NCBI GenBank assembly: GCA_963682175.1 | Contig: OY821771.1 | Location: 24,324,201-24,388,200, forward strand | DNA from: Triglochin maritima | Taxonomy: Eukaryota; Streptophyta; Magnoliopsida; Alismatales; Juncaginaceae | DNA length: 64,000 bases | Reading direction: 5' to 3' | In this document: in pieces, positions 1-10,600 of the stretch | How the letters are laid out: every line of letters begins with the position of its first letter | Numbering within the stretch: the stretch's first letter is position 1 | The notes under the pieces: model-generated | Told to the model about the DNA's origin: nothing | Seen by the model: the letters and a program-made list of their open reading frames with translations, nothing else | The model's database searches: none | Program-made: the position numbers and the translations under genes

Positions 1-497
1 GAGACAAGAGAGAGAAGGAGAAGGAAAAGGGGAAAGAGAAGGAGGGGTATTGAAGTAGAGGAGAAGGAGAGAGAGGGAAGGAGATTGAAGACGAAGAGTG
101 AAGGATAAGGAGAGAGAAGATAGAAGGGAAGAGAGAATCAGAGAGAGGAGTGAGAAGGAGAGAGCGCGGGGCAACAAGAGAGTGGAAAACAAGGAGAAGG
201 AGGGGGGAGAGAGAGAAGGAAATGGGGAAACAAGGAGAGAGGGAGAGACGGAGGGAGAGAGCTAGAAGGAGAAGGAGAGAGAGGAGAGGTGGACAGAGGG
301 GGAGAGAGTGAGAAGGGCAAGGAGAGAGGGAGGAGAGATGGAGAAGTAGAGAGAACAATAGAGAAGGAGAGCGATAAGGAGCGAAACGGAGAAGGGTAGA
401 GAGTGAATTAGAGCGAGAAGTGGAGAGAGGAGAGAGAAGGAGACTGTGAATGAAGGAAAAGGAGAGAGACATAGAGAAGGAGAGAGGGCGAGGGAGT

Positions 498-508
498 CGG
501 TAAGTGAG
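498..508 (+). other. 5' splice-site-like word cggtaagtgag in every unit
   Basis: The word contains GGTAAGT, the core of the metazoan and plant 5' splice-site consensus. It sits in the most pyrimidine-rich part of the unit and is unchanged in every copy I checked. A second, weaker word, aggtaaggag, lies about 105 bp downstream. No 3' splice site with a polypyrimidine tract can exist on the purine strand, so a functional intron inside the array is unlikely. The match could be chance. Confidence 0.4.
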
Positions 509-937
509 CTAGACGGAGAAAGACAAGGAGAAGGAGAGAGAGAAGGAAGAGGAGACTGGAAGGGAAGGAGAGAAGGAAAGAGGGAGGGAGAAGTAGAGAC
601 AAAAGGTAAGGAGAGAGAGAAATAGAGAGAAGGAGAAGGGGGAGAGACAAGGAGAACGAGAGGAGTGAGAGAGAGTGAAGGCGACGGAGAGGAAAAGAAA
701 AGGGAGGAGGAGAGAGAAGGACAAGCGAAGCAGGAGGAGAGAGATGAGAGAAAGAGAAGGAGGGAGGAGAAGGAGACGAGAAGGAGAAGGAGAAGGAGAG
801 AGAGGACAAGGAGAGAAGAATAAGGTCACACAGAGAGAAGGAGAAGGGGAGAGTAGATAAGGAGTGAGAGGGGAGGACAATGGGGGTGAGAGGGGAGGAG
901 AGCGAGAAGGAGACGAGGAGAGGAGGGACAGGGGAGT

Positions 938-983
938 AGGAGGAGGAGGAGAGAGAAGGAAAGAGAGAGAAGAAGGAGGAGAG
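938..983 (+). other. Longest uninterrupted purine run of the unit, with (GGA)4
   Basis: Forty-six consecutive purines lie between T937 and C984 and recur in every unit. The run opens with ggaggaggagga at 939-950. Four tandem GGA repeats are known to fold into a parallel quadruplex with a tetrad and a purine-rich plane. The duplex form of such a long polypurine tract can also give intramolecular triplexes where mirror symmetry is sufficient. Both are inferences from composition. The A>G at 3268 in U3 extends the GGA series. Confidence 0.6.
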
Positions 984-1153
984 CGAGAGAGTACGATAGA
1001 GTGAGAGAGGAGGGGAGAGAGAGATGGACAAGGAGAGAGAAGTAGAGGGAGAGGGAGGAGGGAAGGAGACGGAGAGAGGGAGAAGAGCGGAGATGGGAAG
1101 GAGAAGGAGAGAGAGGGAAGAGAAGAGAAGCAAGAGGAGAAGGCAAGCGAGGG

Positions 1154-1163
1154 AGAGAGAGAC
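1154..1163 (+). repeat. Variable AG microsatellite inside the unit
   Basis: After gcgaggg the tract is (AG)4 in U1-U4 and U6, (AG)5 in U5 and from U7 onward, and (AG)7 in U47 (near 54004). It behaves as a normal dinucleotide slippage site, but the step from four to five repeats is fully linked to the 6-bp loss about 370 bp upstream. Confidence 0.85.
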
Positions 1164-1399
1164 AAGAGAGAGAAGGAGAAGGAAAAGGGGAAAGAGAAGG
1201 AGGGGTATTGAAGTAGAGGAGAAGGAGAGAGAGGGAAGGAGATTGAAGACGAAGAGTGAAGGATAAGGAGAGAGAAGATAGAAGGGAAGAGAGAATCAGA
1301 GAGAGGAGTGAGAAGGAGAGAGCGCGGGGCAACAAGAGAGTGGAAAACAAGGAGAAGGAGGGGGGAGAGAGAGAAGGAAATGGGGAAACAAGGAGAGAG

Positions 1400-1478
1400 G
1401 GAGAGACGGAGGGAGAGAGCTAGAAGGAGAAGGAGAGAGAGGAGAGGTGGACAGAGGGGGAGAGAGTGAGAAGGGCAA
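1400..1478 (+). other. Indel hotspot of the unit (reference position)
   Basis: This interval of about 80 bp covers the acggagggagagagctag word, the gaggtggacaga word and the following gagagagtgagaagggcaag stretch. In other units the equivalent interval carries four independent rearrangements: a 12-bp loss (U26, U38, U46), a 47-bp tandem gain (U17), an 8-bp loss (U10, U13, U19, U20, U22 and all units from U25) and a 7-bp loss (U21, U23, U24). It makes up about 7% of the unit length but holds four of the roughly nine distinct indels found. Confidence 0.8.
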
Positions 1479-4400
1479 GGAGAGAGGGAGGAGAGATGGA
1501 GAAGTAGAGAGAACAATAGAGAAGGAGAGCGATAAGGAGCGAAACGGAGAAGGGTAGAGAGTGAATTAGAGCGAGAAGTGGAGAGAGGAGAGAGAAGGAG
1601 ACTGTGAATGAAGGAAAAGGAGAGAGACATAGAGAAGGAGAGAGGGCGAGGGAGTCGGTAAGTGAGCTAGATGGAGAAAGACAAGGAGAAGGAGAGAGAG
1701 AAGGAAGAGGAGACTGGAAGGGAAGGAGAGAAGGAAAGAGGGAGGGAGAAGTAGAGACAAAAGGTAAGGAGAGAGAGAAATAGAGAGAAGGAGAAGGGGG
1801 AGAGACAAGGAGAACGAGAGGAGTGAGAGAGAGTGAAGGCGACGGAGAGGAAAAGAAAAGGGAGGAGGAGAGAGAAGGACAAGCGAAGCAGGAGGAGAGA
1901 GATGAGAGAAAGAGAAGGAGGGAGGAGAAGGAGACGAGAAGGAGAAGGAGAAGGAGAGAGAGGACAAGGAGAGAAGAATAAGGTCACACAGAGAGAAGGA
2001 GAAGGGGAGAGTAGATAAGGAGTGAGAGGGGAGGACAATGGGGGTGAGAGGGGAGGAGAGCGAGAAGGAGACGAGGAGAGGAGGGACAGGGGAGTAGGAG
2101 GAGGAGGAGAGAGAAGGAAAGAGAGAGAAGAAGGAGGAGAGCGAGAGAGTACGATAGAGTGAGAGAGGAGGGGAGAGAGAGATGGACAAGGAGAGAGAAG
2201 TAGAGGGAGAGGGAGGAGGGAAGGAGACGGAGAGAGGGAGAAGAGAGGAGATGGGAAGGAGAAGGAGAGAGAGGGAAGAGAAGAGAAGCAAGAGGAGAAG
2301 GCAAGCGAGGGAGAGAGAGACAAGAGAGAGAAGGAGAAGGAAAAGGGGAAAGAGAAGGAGGGGTATTGAAGTAGAGGAGAAGGAGAGAGAGGGAAGGAGA
2401 TTGAAGACGAAGAGTGAAGGATAAGGAGAGAGAAGATAGAAGGGAAGAGAGAATCAGAGAGAGGAGTGAGAAGGAGAGAGCGCGGGGCAACAAGAGAGTG
2501 GAAAACAAGGAGAAGGAGGGGGGAGAGAGAGAAGGAAATGGGGAAACAAGGAGAGAGGGAGAGACGGAGGGAGAGAGCTAGAAGGAGAAGGAGAGAGAGG
2601 AGAGGTGGACAGAGGGGGAGAGAGTGAGAAGGGCAAGGAGAGAGGGAGGAGAGATGGAGAAGTAGAGAGAACAATAGAGAAGGAGAGCGATAAGGAGCGA
2701 AACGGAGAAGGGTAGAGAGTGAATTAGAGCGAGAAGTGGAGAGAGGAGAGAGAAGGAGACTGTGAATGAAGGAAAAGGAGAGAGACATAGAGAAGGAGAG
2801 AGGGCGAGGGAGTCGGTAAGTGAGCTAGACGGAGAAAGACAAGGAGAAGGAGAGAGAGAAGGAAGAGGAGACTGGAAGGGAAGGAGAGAAGGAAAGAGGG
2901 CGGGAGAAGTAGAGACAAAAGGTAAGGAGAGAGAGAAATAGAGAGAAGGAGAAGGGGGAGAGACAAGGAGAACGAGAGGAGTGAGAGAGAGTGAAGGCGA
3001 CGGAGAGGAAAAGAAAAGGGAGGAGGAGAGAGAAGGACAAGCGAAGCAGGAGGAGAGAGATGAGAGAAAGAGAAGGAGGGAGGAGAAGGAGACGAGAAGG
3101 AGAAGGAGAAGGAGAGAGAGGACAAGGAGAGAAGAATAAGGTCACACAGAGAGAAGGAGAAGGGGAGAGTAGATAAGGAGTGAGAGGGGAGGACAATGGG
3201 GGTGAGAGGGGAGGAGAGCGAGAAGGAGACGAGGAGAGGAGGGACAGGGGAGTAGGAGGAGGAGGAGGGAGAAGGAAAGAGAGAGAAGAAGGAGGAGAGC
3301 GAGAGAGTACGATAGAGTGAGAGAGGAGGGGAGAGAGAGATGGACAAGGAGAGAGAAGTAGAGGGAGAGGGAGGAGGGAAGGAGACGGAGAGAGGGAGAA
3401 GAGCGGAGATGGGAAGGAGAAGGAGAGAGAGGGAAGAGAAGAGAAGCAAGAGGAGAAGGCAAGCGAGGGAGAGAGAGACAAGAGAGAGAAGGAGAAGGAA
3501 AAGGGGAAAGAGAAGGAGGGGTATTGAAGTAGAGGAGAAGGAGAGAGAGGGAAGGAGATTGAAGACGAAGAGTGAAGGATAAGGAGAGAGAAGATAGAAG
3601 GGAAGAGAGAATCAGAGAGAGGAGTGAGAAGGAGAGAGCGCGGGGCAACAAGAGAGTGGAAAACAAGGAGAAGGAGGGGGAAGAGAGAGAAGGAAATGGG
3701 GAAACAAGGAGAGAGGGAGAGACGGAGGGAGAGAGCTAGAAGGAGAAGGAGAGAGAGGAGAGGTGGACAGAGGGGGAGAGAGTGAGAAGGGCAAGGAGAG
3801 AGGGAGGAGAGATGGAGAAGTAGAGAGAACAATAGAGAAGGAGAGCGATAAGGAGCGAAACGGAGAAGGGTAGAGAGTGAATTAGAGCGAGAAGTGGAGA
3901 GAGGAGAGAGAAGGAGACTGTGAATGAAGGAAAAGGAGAGAGACATAGAGAAGGAGAGAGGGCGAGGGAGTCGGTAAGTGAGCTAGACGGAGAAAGACAA
4001 GGAGAAGGAGAGAGAGAGAAGGAAGAGGAGACTGGAAGGGAAGGAGAGAAGGAAAGAGGGAGGGAGAAGTAGAGACAAAAGGTAAGGAGAGAGAGAAATA
4101 GAGAGAAGGAGAAGGGGGAGAGACAAGGAGAACGAGAGGAGTGAGAGAGAGTGAAGGCGACGGAGAGGAAAAGAAAAGGGAGGAGGAGAGAGAAGGACAA
4201 GCGAAGCAGGAGGAGAGAGATGAGAGAAAGAGAAGGAGGGAGGAGAAGGAGACGAGAAGGAGAAGGAGAAGGAGAGAGAGGACAAGGAGAGAAGAATAAG
4301 GTCACACAGAGAGAAGGAGAAGGGGAGAGTAGATAAGGAGTGAGAGGGGAGGACAATGGGGGTGAGAGGGGAGGAGAGCGAGAAGGAGACGAGGAGAGGA

Positions 4401-4826
4401 GGGACAGGGGAGTAGGAGGAGGAGGAGAGAGAAGGAAAGAGAGAGAAGAAGGAGGAGAGCGAGAGAGTACGATAGAGTGAGAGAGGAGGGGAGAGAGAGA
4501 TGGACAAGGAGAGAGAAGTAGAGGGAGAGGGAGGAGGGAAGGAGACGGAGAGAGGGAGAAGAGCGGAGATGGGAAGGAGAAGGAGAGAGAGGGAAGAGAA
4601 GAGAAGCAAGAGGAGAAGGCAAGCGAGGGAGAGAGAGACAAGAGAGAGAAGGAGAAGGAAAAGGGGAAAGAGAAGGAGGGGTATTGAAGTAGAGGAGAAG
4701 GAGAGAGAGGGAAGGAGATTGAAGACGAAGAGTGAAGGATAAGGAGAGAGAAGATAGAAGGGAAGAGAGAATCAGAGAGAGGAGTGAGAAGGAGAGAGCG
4801 CGGGGCAACAAGAGAGTGGAAAACAA

Positions 4827-7138
4827 GGAGAAGGAGGGGGGAGAGAGAGAAGGAAATGGGGAAACAAGGAGAGAGGGAGAGACGGAGGGAGAGAGCTAGA
4901 AGGAGAAGGAGAGAGAGGAGAGGTGGACAGAGGGGGAGAGAGTGAGAAGGGCAAGGAGAGAGGGAGGAGAGATGGAGAAGTAGAGAGAACAATAGAGAAG
5001 GAGAGCGATAAGGAGCGAAACGGAGAAGGGTAGAGAGTGAATTAGAGCGAGAAGTGGAGAGAGGAGAGAGAAGGAGACTGTGAATGAAGGAAAAGGAGAG
5101 AGACATAGAGAAGGAGAGAGGGCGAGGGAGTCGGTAAGTGAGCTAGACGGAGAAAGACAAGGAGAAGGAGAGAGAGAAGGAAGAGGAGACTGGAAGGGAA
5201 GGAGAGAAGGAAAGAGGGAGGGAGAAGTAGAGACAAAAGGTAAGGAGAGAGAGAAATAGAGAGAAGGAGAAGGGGGAGAGACAAGGAGAACGAGAGGAGT
5301 GAGAGAGAGTGAAGGCGACGGAGAGGAAAAGAAAAGGGAGGAGGAGAGAGAAGGACAAGCGAAGCAGGAGGAGAGAGATGAGAGAAAGAGAAGGAGGGAG
5401 GAGAAGGAGACGAGAAGGAGAAGGAGAGAGAGGACAGGGAGAGAAGAATAAGGTCACACAGAGAGAAGGAGAAGGGGAGAGTAGATAAGGAGTGAGAGGG
5501 GAGGACAATGGGGGTGAGAGGGGAGGAGAGCGAGAAGGAGACGAGGAGAGGAGGGACAGGGGAGTAGGAGGAGGAGGAGAGAGAAGGAAAGAGAGAGAAG
5601 AAGGAGGAGAGCGAGAGAGTACGATAGAGTGAGAGAGGAGGGGAGAGAGAGATGGACAAGGAGAGAGAAGTAGAGGGAGAGGGAGGAGGGAAGGAGACGG
5701 AGAGAGGGAGAAGAGCGGAGATGGGAAGGAGAAGGAGAGAGAGGGAAGAGAAGAGAAGCAAGAGGAGAAGGCAAGCGAGGGAGAGAGAGAGACAAGAGAG
5801 AGAAGGAGAAGGAAAAGGGGAAAGAGAAGGAGGGGTATTGAAGTAGAGGAGAAGGAGAGAGAGGGAAGGAGATTGAAGACGAAGAGTGAAGGATAAGGAG
5901 AGAGAAGATAGAAGGGAAGAGAGAATCAGAGAGAGGAGTGAGAAGGAGAGAGCGCGGGGCAACAAGAGAGTGGAAAACAAGGAGAAGGAGGGGGGAGAGA
6001 GAGAAGGAAATGGGGAAACAAGGAGAGAGGGAGAGACGGAGGGAGAGAGCTAGAAGGAGAAGGAGAGAGAGGAGAGGTGGACAGAGGGGGAGAGAGTGAG
6101 AAGGGCAAGGAGAGAGGGAGGAGAGATGGAGAAGTAGAGAGAACAATAGAGAAGGAGAGCGATAAGGAGCGAAACGGAGAAGGGTAGAGAGTGAATTAGA
6201 GCGAGAAGTGGAGAGAGGAGAGAGAAGGAGACTGTGAATGAAGGAAAAGGAGAGAGACATAGAGAAGGAGAGAGGGCGAGGGAGTCGGTAAGTGAGCTAG
6301 ACGGAGAAAGACAAGGAGAAGGAGAGAGAGAAGGAAGAGGAGACTGGAAGGGAAGGAGAGAAGGAAAGAGGGAGGGAGAAGTAGAGACAAAAGGTAAGGA
6401 GAGAGAGAAATAGAGAGAAGGAGAAGGGGGAGAGACAAGGAGAACGAGAGGAGTGAGAGAGAGTGAAGGCGACGGAGAGGAAAAGAAAAGGGAGGAGGAG
6501 AGAGAAGGACAAGCGAAGCAGGAGGAGAGAGATGAGAGAAAGAGAAGGAGGGAGGAGAAGGAGACGAGAAGGAGAAGGAGAAGGAGAGAGAGGACAAGGA
6601 GAGAAGAATAAGGTCACACAGAGAGAAGGAGAAGGGGAGAGTAGATAAGGAGTGAGAGGGGAGGACAATGGGGGTGAGAGGGGAGGAGAGCGAGAAGGAG
6701 ACGAGGAGAGGAGGGACAGGGGAGTAGGAGGAGGAGGAGAGAGAAGGAAAGAGAGAGAAGAAGGAGGAGAGCGAGAGAGTACGATAGAGTGAGAGAGGAG
6801 GGGAGAGAGAGATGGACAAGGAGAGAGAAGTAGAGGGAGAGGGAGGAGGGAAGGAGACGGAGAGAGGGAGAAGAGCGGAGATGGGAAGGAGAAGGAGAGA
6901 GAGGGAAGAGAAGAGAAGCAAGAGGAGAAGGCAAGCGAGGGAGAGAGAGACAAGAGAGAGAAGGAGAAGGAAAAGGGGAAAGAGAAGGAGGGGTATTGAA
7001 GTAGAGGAGAAGGAGAGAGAGGGAAGGAGATTGAAGACGAAGAGTGAAGGATAAGGAGAGAGAAGATAGAAGGGAAGAGAGAATCAGAGAGAGGAGTGAG
7101 AAGGAGAGAGCGCGGGGCAACAAGAGAGTGGAAAACAA
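4827..7138 (+). repeat. Alternating 1154-bp and 1158-bp units (U5, U6)
   Basis: U5 (4827-5980, 1154 bp) is the first unit with two linked changes: one agaagg word lost (-6) near 5420 and one AG gained (+2) near 5790. It also has a private A>G at 5437. U6 (5981-7138) returns to the 1158-bp form in both respects. From U7 onward the -6/+2 combination is fixed. The two changes lie about 370 bp apart and always travel together, so the short form spread as a block rather than by independent slippage. The interleaving of old and new forms marks a transition zone. Confidence 0.92.
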
Positions 7139-10100
7139 GGAGAAGGAGGGGGGAGAGAGAGAAGGAAATGGGGAAACAAGGAGAGAGGGAGAGACGGAGG
7201 GAGAGAGCTAGAAGGAGAAGGAGAGAGAGGAGAGGTGGACAGAGGGGGAGAGAGTGAGAAGGGCAAGGAGAGAGGGAGGAGAGATGGAGAAGTAGAGAGA
7301 ACAATAGAGAAGGAGAGCGATAAGGAGCGAAACGGAGAAGGGTAGAGAGTGAATTAGAGCGAGAAGTGGAGAGAGGAGAGAGAAGGAGACTGTGAATGAA
7401 GGAAAAGGAGAGAGACATAGAGAAGGAGAGAGGGCGAGGGAGTCGGTAAGTGAGCTAGACGGAGAAAGACAAGGAGAAGGAGAGAGAGAAGGAAGAGGAG
7501 ACTGGAAGGGAAGGAGAGAAGGAAAGAGGGAGGGAGAAGTAGAGACAAAAGGTAAGGAGAGAGAGAAATAGAGAGAAGGAGAAGGGGGAGAGACAAGGAG
7601 AACGAGAGGAGTGAGAGAGAGTGAAGGCGACGGAGAGGAAAAGAAAAGGGAGGAGGAGAGAGAAGGACAAGCGAAGCAGGAGGAGAGAGATGAGAGAAAG
7701 AGAAGGAGGGAGGAGAAGGAGACGAGAAGGAGAAGGAGAGAGAGGACAAGGAGAGAAGAATAAGGTCACACAGAGAGAAGGAGAAGGGGAGAGTAGATAA
7801 GGAGTGAGAGGGGAGGACAATGGGGGTGAGAGGGGAGGAGAGCGAGAAGGAGACGAGGAGAGGAGGGACAGGGGAGTAGGAGGAGGAGGAGAGAGAAGGA
7901 AAGAGAGAGAAGAAGGAGGAGAGCGAGAGAGTACGATAGAGTGAGAGAGGAGGGGAGAGAGAGATGGACAAGGAGAGAAAAGTAGAGGGAGAGGGAGGAG
8001 GGAAGGAGACGGAGAGAGGGAGAAGAGCGGAGATGGGAAGGAGAAGGAGAGAGAGGGAAGAGAAGAGAAGCAAGAGGAGAGGGCAAGCGAGGGAGAGAGA
8101 GAGACAAGAGAGAGAAGGAGAAGGAAAAGGGGAAAGAGAAGGAGGGGTATTGAAGTAGAGGAGAAGGAGAGAGAGGGAAGGAGATTGAAGACGAAGAGTG
8201 AAGGATAAGGAGAGAGAAGATAGAAGGGAAGAGAGAATCAGAGAGAGGAGTGAGAAGGAGAGAGCGCGGGGCAACAAGAGAGTGGAAAACAAGGAGAAGG
8301 AGGGGGGAGAGAGAGAAGGAAATGGGGAAACAAGGAGAGAGGGAGAGACGGAGGGAGAGAGCTAGAAGGAGAAGGAGAGAGAGGAGAGGTGGACAGAGGG
8401 GGAGAGAGTGAGAAGGGCAAGGAGAGAGGGAGGAGAGATGGAGAAGTAGAGAGAACAATAGAGAAGGAGAGCGATAAGGAGCGAAACGGAGAAGGGTAGA
8501 GAGTGAATTAGAGCGAGAAGTGGAGAGAGGAGAGAGAAGGAGACTGTGAATGAAGGAAAAGGAGAGAGACATAGAGAAGGAGAGAGGGCGAGGGAGTCGG
8601 TAAGTGAGCTAGACGGAGAAAGACAAGGAGAAGGAGAGAGAGAAGGAAGAGGAGACTGGAAGGGAAGGAGAGAAGGAAAGAGGGAGGGAGAAGTAGTGAC
8701 AAAAGGTAAGGAGAGAGAGAAATAGAGAGAAGGAGAAGGGGGAGAGACAAGGAGAACGAGAGGAGTGAGAGAGAGTGAAGGCGACGGAGAGGAAAAGAAA
8801 AGGGAGGAGGAGAGAGAAGGACAAGCGAAGCAGGAGGAGAGAGATGAGAGAAAGAGAAGGAGGGAGGAGAAGGAGACGAGAAGGAGAAGGAGAGAGAGGA
8901 CAAGGAGAGAAGAATAAGGTCACACAGAGAGAAGGAGAAGGGGAGAGTAGATAAGGAGTGAGAGGGGAGGACAATGGGGGTGAGAGGGGAGGAGAGCGAG
9001 AAGGAGACGAGGAGAGGAGGGACAGGGGAGTAGGAGGAGGAGGAGAGAGAAGGAAAGAGAGAGAAGAAGGAGGAGAGCGAGAGAGTACGATAGAGTGAGA
9101 GAGGAGGGGAGAGAGAGATGGACAAGGAGAGAGAAGTAGAGGGAGAGGGAGGAGGGAAGGAGACGGAGAGAGGGAGAAGAGCGGAGATGGGAAGGAGAAG
9201 GAGAGAGAGGGAAGAGAAGAGAAGCAAGAGGAGAAGGCAAGCGAGGGAGAGAGAGAGACAAGAGAGAGAAGGAGAAGGAAAAGGGGAAAGAGAAGGAGGG
9301 GTATTGAAGTAGAGGAGAAGGAGAGAGAGGGAAGGAGATTGAAGACGAAGAGTGAAGGATAAGGAGAGAGAAGATAGAAGGGAAGAGAGAATCAGAGAGA
9401 GGAGTGAGAAGGAGAGAGCGCGGGGCAACAAGAGAGTGGAAAACAAGGAGAAGGAGGGGGGAGAGAGAGAAGGAAATGGGGAAACAAGGAGAGAGGGAGA
9501 GACGGAGGGAGAGAGCTAGAAGGAGAAGGAGAGAGAGGAGAGGTGGACAGAGGGGGAGAGAGTGAGAAGGGCAAGGAGAGAGGGAGGAGAGATGGAGAAG
9601 TAGAGAGAACAATAGAGAAGGAGAGCGATAAGGAGCGAAACGGAGAAGGGTAGAGAGTGAATTAGAGCGAGAAGTGGAGAGAGGAGAGAGAAGGAGACTG
9701 TGAATGAAGGAAAAGGAGAGAGACATAGAGAAGGAGAGAGGGCGAGGGAGTCGGTAAGTGAGCTAGACGGAGAAAGACAAGGAGAAGGAGAGAGAGAAGG
9801 AAGAGGAGACTGGAAGGGAAGGAGAGAAGGAAAGAGGGAGGGAGAAGTAGAGACAAAAGGTAAGGAGAGAGAGAAATAGAGAGAAGGAGAAGGGGGAGAG
9901 ACAAGGAGAACGAGAGGAGTGAGAGAGAGTGAAGGCGACGGAGAGGAAAAGAAAAGGGAGGAGGAGAGAGAAGGACAAGCGAAGCAGGAGGAGAGAGATG
10001 AGAGAAAGAGAAGGAGGGAGGAGAAGGAGACGAGAAGGAGAAGGAGAGAGAGGACAAGGAGAGAAGAATAAGGTCACACAGAGAGAAGGAGAAGGGGAGA

Positions 10101-10600
10101 GTAGATAAGGAGTGAGAGGGGAGGACAATGGGGGTGAGAGGGGAGGAGAGCGAGAAGGAGACGAGGAGAGGAGGGACAGGGGAGTAGGAGGAGGAGGAGA
10201 GAGAAGGAAAGAGAGAGAAGAAGGAGGAGAGCGAGAGAGTACGATAGAGTGAGAGAGGAGGGGAGAGAGAGATGGACAAGGAGAGAGAAGTAGAGGGAGA
10301 GGGAGGAGGGAAGGAGACGGAGAGAGGGAGAAGAGCGGAGATGGGAAGGAGAAGGAGAGAGAGGGAAGAGAAGAGAAGCAAGAGGAGAAGGCAAGCGAGG
10401 GAGAGAGAGAGACAAGAGAGAGAAGGAGAAGGAAAAGGGGAAAGAGAAGGAGGGGTATTGAAGTAGAGGAGAAGGAGAGAGAGGGAAGGAGATTGAAGAC
10501 GAAGAGTGAAGGATAAGGAGAGAGAAGATAGAAGGGAAGAGAGAATCAGAGAGAGGAGTGAGAAGGAGAGAGCGCGGGGCAACAAGAGAGTGGAAAACAA
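7139..10600 (+). repeat. Trimeric higher-order repeat, copy 1 (U7-U9, 3462 bp)
   Basis: Three units of 1154 bp (ends 8292, 9446, 10600). The first carries G>A at 7979 and A>G at 8081. The second carries A>T at 8697, which converts gtagagac to gtagtgac. The third has neither. The same ordered set recurs exactly 3454 bp and 6908 bp downstream. This copy lacks the 8-bp deletion that opens copies 2 and 3, so it is 8 bp longer. Confidence 0.93.

Larger units (their letters stand above)
193..1350 (+). repeat. First complete satellite unit (U1), 1158-bp long form, used as reference
   Basis: Reference copy for internal landmarks. It runs from just after one gaaaacaa landmark to the next. Pyrimidines are sparse and unevenly spread. 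They are densest around 361-420 and 481-540 (9 per 60 bases) and rarest around 1081-1140 (3 per 60). Distinct words useful as probes are gagtcggtaagtgagctaga at 494-513, aataaggtcacacag at 819-833, gagtacgatagagtgag at 989-1005 and gagcgcggggcaacaag at 1319-1335. Uninterrupted purine runs of 29-46 bases separate them, the longest at 938-983. Three agaagg-type words stand in a row at about 778-798 and an (AG)4 tract lies at about 1154-1161. Both tracts vary in length in later units. No unit contains a credible gene. Confidence 0.95.
1..4826 (+). repeat. Long-form subarray (U0-U4; 1158, 1158, 1158, 1160 bp)
   Basis: Units end at 192, 1350, 2508, 3666 and 4826. All carry three tandem agaagg-type words before the gacaaggagagaagaataag word and the short (AG)4 tract after gcgaggg. 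Private differences mark individual copies: C>T at 1672, C>A at 2246, A>C at 2901, A>G at 3268 and G>A at 3681. U4 has an extra GA in the tract near 4010-4019, giving 1160 bp. This block has more copy-specific substitutions per unit than the right half of the window, which fits an older or less recently homogenised part of the array (inference). Confidence 0.93.

Noticed and set aside
819..833. AGGTCA word (nuclear-receptor half-site) in each unit
   Set aside because: A six-base match is expected by chance in a unit of this size, the extended half-site is imperfect, and there is no gene to regulate.
1024..1266. Plus-strand frame of 80 codons, Arg/Glu/Lys rich, beginning MDKEREVEG
   Set aside because: Its composition is simply translated GA-rich DNA. 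The carboxy end changes when the AG tract changes length (80 versus 64 codons), and a C>T at 41434 and 50590 puts an early stop in it. Nothing resembles a known basic protein family.
509..1630. Long minus-strand frame of 373 codons starting at an ATG, Ser/Leu/Pro rich, recurring per unit
   Set aside because: The pyrimidine strand rarely spells a stop codon, so long frames are expected. The same frame is 373 codons in 1158-bp units, 268 in 1154-bp units and 108 in 1146-bp units because of losses that are not multiples of three, and the truncated form is the one that spread. No domain, no codon bias and no start context supports coding.
3736..5106. The longest frame in the window, 456 codons on the minus strand
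   Set aside because: It exists only because the extra GA in U4 joins two frames of neighbouring unit parts. It is absent from every other unit.
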